DNA from: Chalara sp. BL73
Lineage: Eukaryota; Ascomycota; Leotiomycetes; Helotiales
Assembly (NCBI GenBank): GCA_918026815.1
Contig: CAKJVC010000202.1
Span: forward strand, 310,001 to 374,000
DNA: 64,000 bases
Direction of reading: 5' to 3'
Of the stretch, positions 59,309 to 64,000 are shown piece after piece. Under the pieces are notes generated by a model. It ran no database searches, had not been told where the DNA came from, and saw only the letters and a list, made by a program, of their open reading frames with translations. Positions within the stretch are counted from its first letter, which is position 1. Each line of letters starts with the position of its first letter. The translations under genes and the position numbers were made by a program.

Positions 59309-61210
59309 ATGGACGCTGTTCAAAAGCCCTCTGGTCCCTCTGGTCCTCCTCCTACCTCGCAAACACAAGAACAGATACATAGCGCGCCCGCATTCCCCCA
59401 AACATCCCTCCCACGAACATCCGCCGCTAGAACCGAAGACAAGTCTCCTCATGCTGCAGCAGCGCTTGCGGGTGTCAATATAGAGATGGTTACCGACGGC
59501 TCAGGGCATAGGCGGAGGAGAAGCAGCTTGATGAATAGCATCGCTACAGATACACAAACACCAGGCCGAAGACGCTCGAAAACGCGGAGTCCTACAAAAG
59601 GGCCCAGCAGTGGCATCATACAGGAAGAGCCGAAACACAGAGACGACGATGATACCAGCATGAGCGACGATCTTGAATTGAATGATTTGTCAGAAGAAGA
59701 GGGCCTACAAGATGATGAGGAGACAGGTTTAACCGGAAAAGATAGGGGAAAGAGGAAAAGGAGAAAGAGGAGAAACACCCTCTTAGACCAAAGAATCGTA
59801 GGGGATTCTCAAATCACAGCCGAGGAGAAAAAGGAGGCAGACCAGAACGTCATAAGGAAGGGCCTTGTCAATGGGCTGCTAATATGTCTGTGGTACATAT
59901 TTTCGTTGTCAATATCCATTGTAAGGCCTCCCTTAGTTGCCTCTCCCTGTTTCACAATACTAATAGATAAAAATAGTATAATAAATGGATGTTTGATCCT
60001 AAGCATCTCGATTTCCACTTCCCGCTCTTCACAACCTGCACGCATATGCTCGTTCAATTCTGCCTCTCATCCTTGGTTCTCTTCATTCTGCCTCAATTTC
60101 GACCACGGTACGATTCCATATCGAATCCGCATAATACGCACACAGATGGGGAGCTCATGCAACATGAAGAGGATTCCAAGAAGCCTCTCATGTCGAAAAA
60201 GTTCTATTTTACCCGTATTGGGCCATGTGGGACAGCTACTGGGCTAGATATCGGGCTGGGGAACATGTCTTTGAAGTTCATTTCCCTAACATTTTACAGT
60301 ATGTTCCACCTGTGCCCCCCTTAACTTGCCGATCTAATCAATTGCAGCTATGTGTAAATCGTCTGCTTTAGCATTTGTCCTGATGTTTGCATTTCTGTTC
60401 CGCCTCGAAACACCATCATGGCGTCTTATTGGTATCATAGCAACCATGATCGTGGGTGTTGTCATGATGGTAGCAGGAGAAGTAGATTTTTCTATCCTAG
60501 GATTCATCCTAGTGATCTCGGCAGCATTTTTCTCTGGCTTTCGTTGGGGACTTACCCAAATACTGCTACTTCGCAACCCAGCGACTTCAAATCCTTTTTC
60601 ATCAATCTTCTATCTGGCTCCTGTCATGTTCGCCTCTTTACTCATACTCGCTATTCCCGTGGAAGGAGTTCCGTCCTTGATAGAAGGCTTCCACGTTCTC
60701 GTGGAGAAGAAAGGGCCGTTAATAGGCCCTTTACTGCTCCTCTTCCCAGGAACTATCGCATTCTGCATGACTGCATCCGAATTTGCCCTGCTTCAGCGCA
60801 CATCCGTAGTAACGCTTAGCATTGCTGGGATATTCAAAGAAGTCGTCACAATATCAGCTGCAGGTCTGGTATTTGGCGATCCATTAACGCCCGTTAATGT
60901 CTCTGGGCTGTTCGTCACTATAGGGGCCATTGCAGCATACAATTGGATCAAAATCCGCAAAATGAGAGAGGAAGCGAGAGCGGAAGCCCATGCGTTACAC
61001 GCCAAAGATGACGATGACAGTACGGATGACGTAAATGAGAGTGAATCAGACAACTGGAACACGATCGAGACGAGTTATGTTACCAGCGACGGAGATATTC
61101 TGCCGAGTCCCGGATTCTTTAAGTCGAAGAAAGGAGAGAGTTCGAATAAATCTGGAAGCGAGGGTGCGACTGATTCTGCTGGGGAAGGATTACTTGCAAG
61201 TGCAAGTTGA
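59309..61210 (+). CDS. SLC35C2/Ymd8-like nucleotide-sugar or triose-phosphate-type transporter
   Basis: Exons 59309-59920, 59977-60298 and 60348-61210 give 598 residues. The first ~190 residues are a disordered tail with Arg-rich runs (HRRRRSSL, GRRRSKTR) and a strongly acidic block. The membrane domain starts at GLVNGLLICLWYIFSLSISIV, followed across the intron by YNKWMFD and FPLFTTCTHMLVQF. Further elements are CGTATGLDIGLGNMSLKFISLTFY, MCKSSALAFVLMFAFLF and WGLTQILLL. About ten membrane segments in all, as in the TPT/EamA group. The C-terminal 70 residues are acidic and Ser-rich. The likely location is the Golgi; the substrate is unknown. Members with long N-terminal tails are usual in filamentous fungi. 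Confidence 0.87.
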
Positions 61211-62048
61211 TATTTGTCCATATTGAACTGATTGGATAACGGGAATTGGTAATGGAATAACTGTATATATCATGTATTTGCTTGATATACCATGGAAGTG
61301 GCAGTGCATAGCTTTGGTAAAGGCATACTCGGCGTTTGGGATAGATCTACGGGTCTTATGGGTTTGACCTATCATGGTTCCGTAACAATGGAGATATTCA
61401 AATGATCTCTTCTGAAAATGGTTTCTGCCTCATTTTCCTACCTCAGTTCCCAAAGCGTCAGAAGTTTCCAAAGCACAATCATCATCTCCCTTCTCGGACG
61501 ATTGACTCGTTTATGTTCTGTAGTTTGCTATTTATGTCCCACGTCATAGAGCTTGATAGAGCGCATAGGCGTAGGGAAAGTTCGGAATAGTTTTCACCGC
61601 AATAGCAGGGCTATACAGCCGAGTTCGATCCCTTGAAATGAGGTCAATGATGACAAGAGATGAAGGCCGCGCTTGAGCGATTCTCCACACGCTCATGTCT
61701 CATTTTCTTCAGCATTGACCTAAGCTGATATACAGAGGCCCGTCGCTGTCGCGCCCTCATCTTCCCTGGACATTCAAGCAAGCATGGCCGGATAACGAAG
61801 CAGATTAATAAGTTCGTACGATGCTAGACGTACTCGGGAGATATTCAGTATCACACGTTTCAAGGCTTCAATTAGGTTCTCGTCAAGCACGTTCATTTCG
61901 GTTTATACAGACGCTGAAAATGTTATATACAAGAAGAACCGAAAAATGCCCCAGTACCACTTCCTCTCTCTCTCTCTCCTCCTCTTTTCCTCGGCGTATC
62001 TTACATTCACTCGGACACATCCACGATACAAGCTGGAGTATCAGGCTT
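61211..62048. other. convergent 3' intergenic region
   Basis: Between the transporter and AA9 genes. A short CT run occurs near 61963-61979. Nothing else recognised. Confidence 0.6.
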
Positions 62049-63232
62049 TTAAGCGCTTACGCATTGCGAGTAGTACTCATTCTGCACCTTGCAAGTTCCC
62101 TGGGCACAAGCAGTCGCGCCGGTATATGTCTTTCCACCGCACTGTCCGTAGAGAGCCACGGTTCCGGTAACGGAGGAGCCGGTTGCTACTGGGGCAGAGC
62201 TGGTGCGTGTGATGAGAGTTGTTGGGACGACAGCCGATGCACTCGACACAGGTGCAACAGGCGAAGCAATAGCAGATGACTCGACAACGGCCACTGATGT
62301 TGCGGAAGCAGCGCCGGTAGCTGTTGCGGATGGCACAGCAGCTGAAGATGAACCTGAGTCTCCACCGCCAGAACTAGAGCCAAATAGAGCAGGACCGGGG
62401 ATCTCGTAGTCTAAAGCTCGAGGTTAGTATAGGCCTTGCCAAGAGTACAAGAAAAGGAGGGAAAATACTTACTAATGGTAGCTACGTAAGGGTTAAACAG
62501 GATACCTGCATCAGTTGCGGAATAAAGATCAGTGCCGAGGGTTCCTTGTGGAGTCTCGGTACCAGAACCAGTGATAGCAATGTTCATGCTAGGACGACAG
62601 TCAGTAAAGAACTTTCGGAGGTGCATGTATCCAAAGAATGCTTACCATTGCGGGTAGTTCTGAGCTCCGTCCTCGCTACCAGCTCCATGCAAAGCAATGA
62701 TCTCGTGACGGAATACGTAGTTACCTGGAGCAATAGTCGATGGGACTGTTGTAGTCCAAGTGTTGTTGTTATCGATCAAGGTTTGTGCAGCCCATGTCTG
62801 GGTGTTGGTATCATATCCAGCTTCGTCGATCTTCACCCACTCAAGGGTCGTCTTGTCAACGGCAGAGCAGTCGCCATTACATGCAGCAATGTAGGTCAAG
62901 ACTGGACCGATGCCGTGAGGCCAAGTTGTCCACTGGAAGTCAACAGTTCCTCCGGCAGCAACAGTAGACGTAAGGGCTCCAGATCGGGAATTGATGTGGC
63001 AGTTGATATCAGACGTGCCATACGCCGACGGGGAGACAAATCCGTTGTCAAGGTTTTCAGCATACCATGCAGCAATATCAGGTGGAGTACCACCGTTGAC
63101 CTCGAGGTAGTAGTAGTCAAGGAGGAAACCTTGGTTGAAAGTTCCGTCCGTTACGAAACCGGAAACGGTTCCGTGAGCCAAAGCAGTGGTAGCAAAGGCG
63201 GCAAGGGCAGCAATAGTATTTCTGAGAGACAT
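62049..63232 (-). CDS. AA9 lytic polysaccharide monooxygenase with C-terminal CBM1
   Basis: Exons 63232-62646, 62588-62473 and 62410-62049 give 354 residues. The signal peptide (about residues 1-19, ending TTALA) exposes His20, the first copper ligand of the histidine brace. The second histidine lies in [15 protein letters not shown]; the axial Tyr is in GAQNYPQC, and the conserved RHEIIALH block is present. The overall sequence is close in plan to Trichoderma Cel61A ([60 protein letters not shown]). A Ser/Ala/Thr/Val linker leads to a complete CBM1 ([12 protein letters not shown], ..[15 protein letters not shown]). It oxidatively cleaves cellulose outside the cell. Spacing around the second His is H-x-x-G-P instead of H-x-G-P. 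Confidence 0.93.
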
Positions 63233-64000
63233 TTTTATGTAATGACCAAGAAATTGGATAGAAGAAAGTGGCTAGAGTTTGGTCGATGAGTGAAGCGAAT
63301 GTTGGTAAAAGATTGTCCCAGCTTCACACGGTGAAGATGACAATAAAGAATGGATGGAAAGAATGAATAATTGAGAAGTCCAAGAACGAGAGTGCGACCT
63401 GCAATGATGGCTTTTGAGAAGCCCATCATGGCCATACTTATATCTTTTGAATCACCTTCTGCAAGGATTTCTTGACTGACGGTTGAGGTGAGCCCGGCTT
63501 AAGTTTCTCCGCAGTTGTCATATAGACGGAACACCAACGCGCAACCTCCTGGACAAGTGGTGGAAAGTGTGTGGACCTCGGTGCTTGGAAGGCCTTGGCT
63601 TGTCTGAGGCTCAAAATATGATCTGCTGGTTGATGGGTCGTCGAGGTCTGGAATGGGATTCCCAACCGGCAAAGGCGAAACATCGCTTCGATGAAACGAC
63701 ATCCTCAGCCAATCCCTTCATAATGTTTGCTTCATGTTTATTGCCCACAACTCATGCTGCAACCATCTTCATGGCTTCATGTCAAGCAAATATCGCATGA
63801 TGATGCCAACAATCTAGTTGTTGCCCGCTATCTATCCAGAATTTCGGAAATCTCTCCATCGGACGGAACTCGCCAAGCTGTCTGCTGTTTCTTCTTGATT
63901 AGAATGCAATCTCTGGGCCAAATATTCAGGAGAATGGCGATTCTTTCATCGTAATGCTGCATTTACTACATACAGTACTTCGGATGAGACGCCACGATGG
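63233..64000. other. upstream region of the AA9 gene to window end
   Basis: Promoter DNA of the LPMO gene. Short frames on both strands (for example 63499-63702 minus) carry no motif and no gene is called. Confidence 0.55.
63438..63443 (-). promoter_or_regulatory. possible TATA box of the AA9 gene
   Basis: Reads GATATAAG on the minus strand, about 205 bp upstream of the start codon. The position suits an inducible secreted-enzyme gene with a 5' leader of 150-180 nt. Motif match only. Confidence 0.3.

Noticed and set aside
61618..61640. B-box-like GAGTTCGATCCC
   Set aside because: No matching A box or acceptor stem upstream; not a tRNA.
63499..63702. 67-codon minus-strand frame upstream of the LPMO
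   Set aside because: No motif and lies in promoter DNA; overlapping frames of similar length exist.

Overview
The window is nuclear DNA of a filamentous ascomycete (Pezizomycotina). The evidence is short spliceosomal introns (mostly 47-90 nt, GT..AG, with CTAAC/CTGAC-like branch points), about twenty-five protein genes on both strands, and fungal-only families: HET domain, DUF3431, AA9 lytic polysaccharide monooxygenase with CBM1, Kre9/Knh1-like GPI protein and Reg1. A leotiomycete is my guess from general protein character; I could not test it. Exon boundaries given below were worked out by hand from splice signals, reading-frame continuity and family motifs. For the spliced genes the summed exon lengths are multiples of three.

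Left part (1-26 kb): a RING-finger gene that runs off the left edge, the anaphase-promoting complex subunit Apc2, a five-exon vezatin-like membrane protein, an unrecognised 257-aa protein, the ER insertase subunit Emc6, an FAD monooxygenase, a probable CENP-K/Sim4 kinetochore subunit, a triple-KH RNA-binding protein, an uncharacterised 235-aa alpha/beta-barrel-like protein and the PP1 regulator Reg1.

Middle (29-50 kb): cohesin kleisin Rad21, divergent from the Golgi Ca/Mn pump Pmr1, which is followed on the same strand by COG4 (two Golgi-homeostasis genes in tandem). Then come an isochorismatase-like hydrolase, a DUF3431 membrane protein, a HET-domain protein, a Ser/Thr-rich GPI-anchored protein, a small basic hypothetical protein, a class II aldolase/adducin protein and a small gene whose frame continues beyond its first stop.

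Right part (51-64 kb): 6-phosphogluconate dehydrogenase with a 14-nt first coding exon, an RBM42-like RRM protein, a GH15-family glycosidase, an SLC35C2/Ymd8-like transporter and a secreted AA9-CBM1 cellulose-active LPMO.

Most of this is conserved housekeeping content. There is no biosynthetic cluster, no intact transposon, no CRISPR and no convincing tRNA. The points most worth a second look are MBF-type CGCGT sites upstream of rad21 together with a textbook separase site in Rad21, the read-on frame at 49.5-50.0 kb, the unrecognised gene at 13.1 kb, the altered copper-histidine spacing in the AA9 enzyme, and three intergenic stretches of 2.7-3.0 kb.
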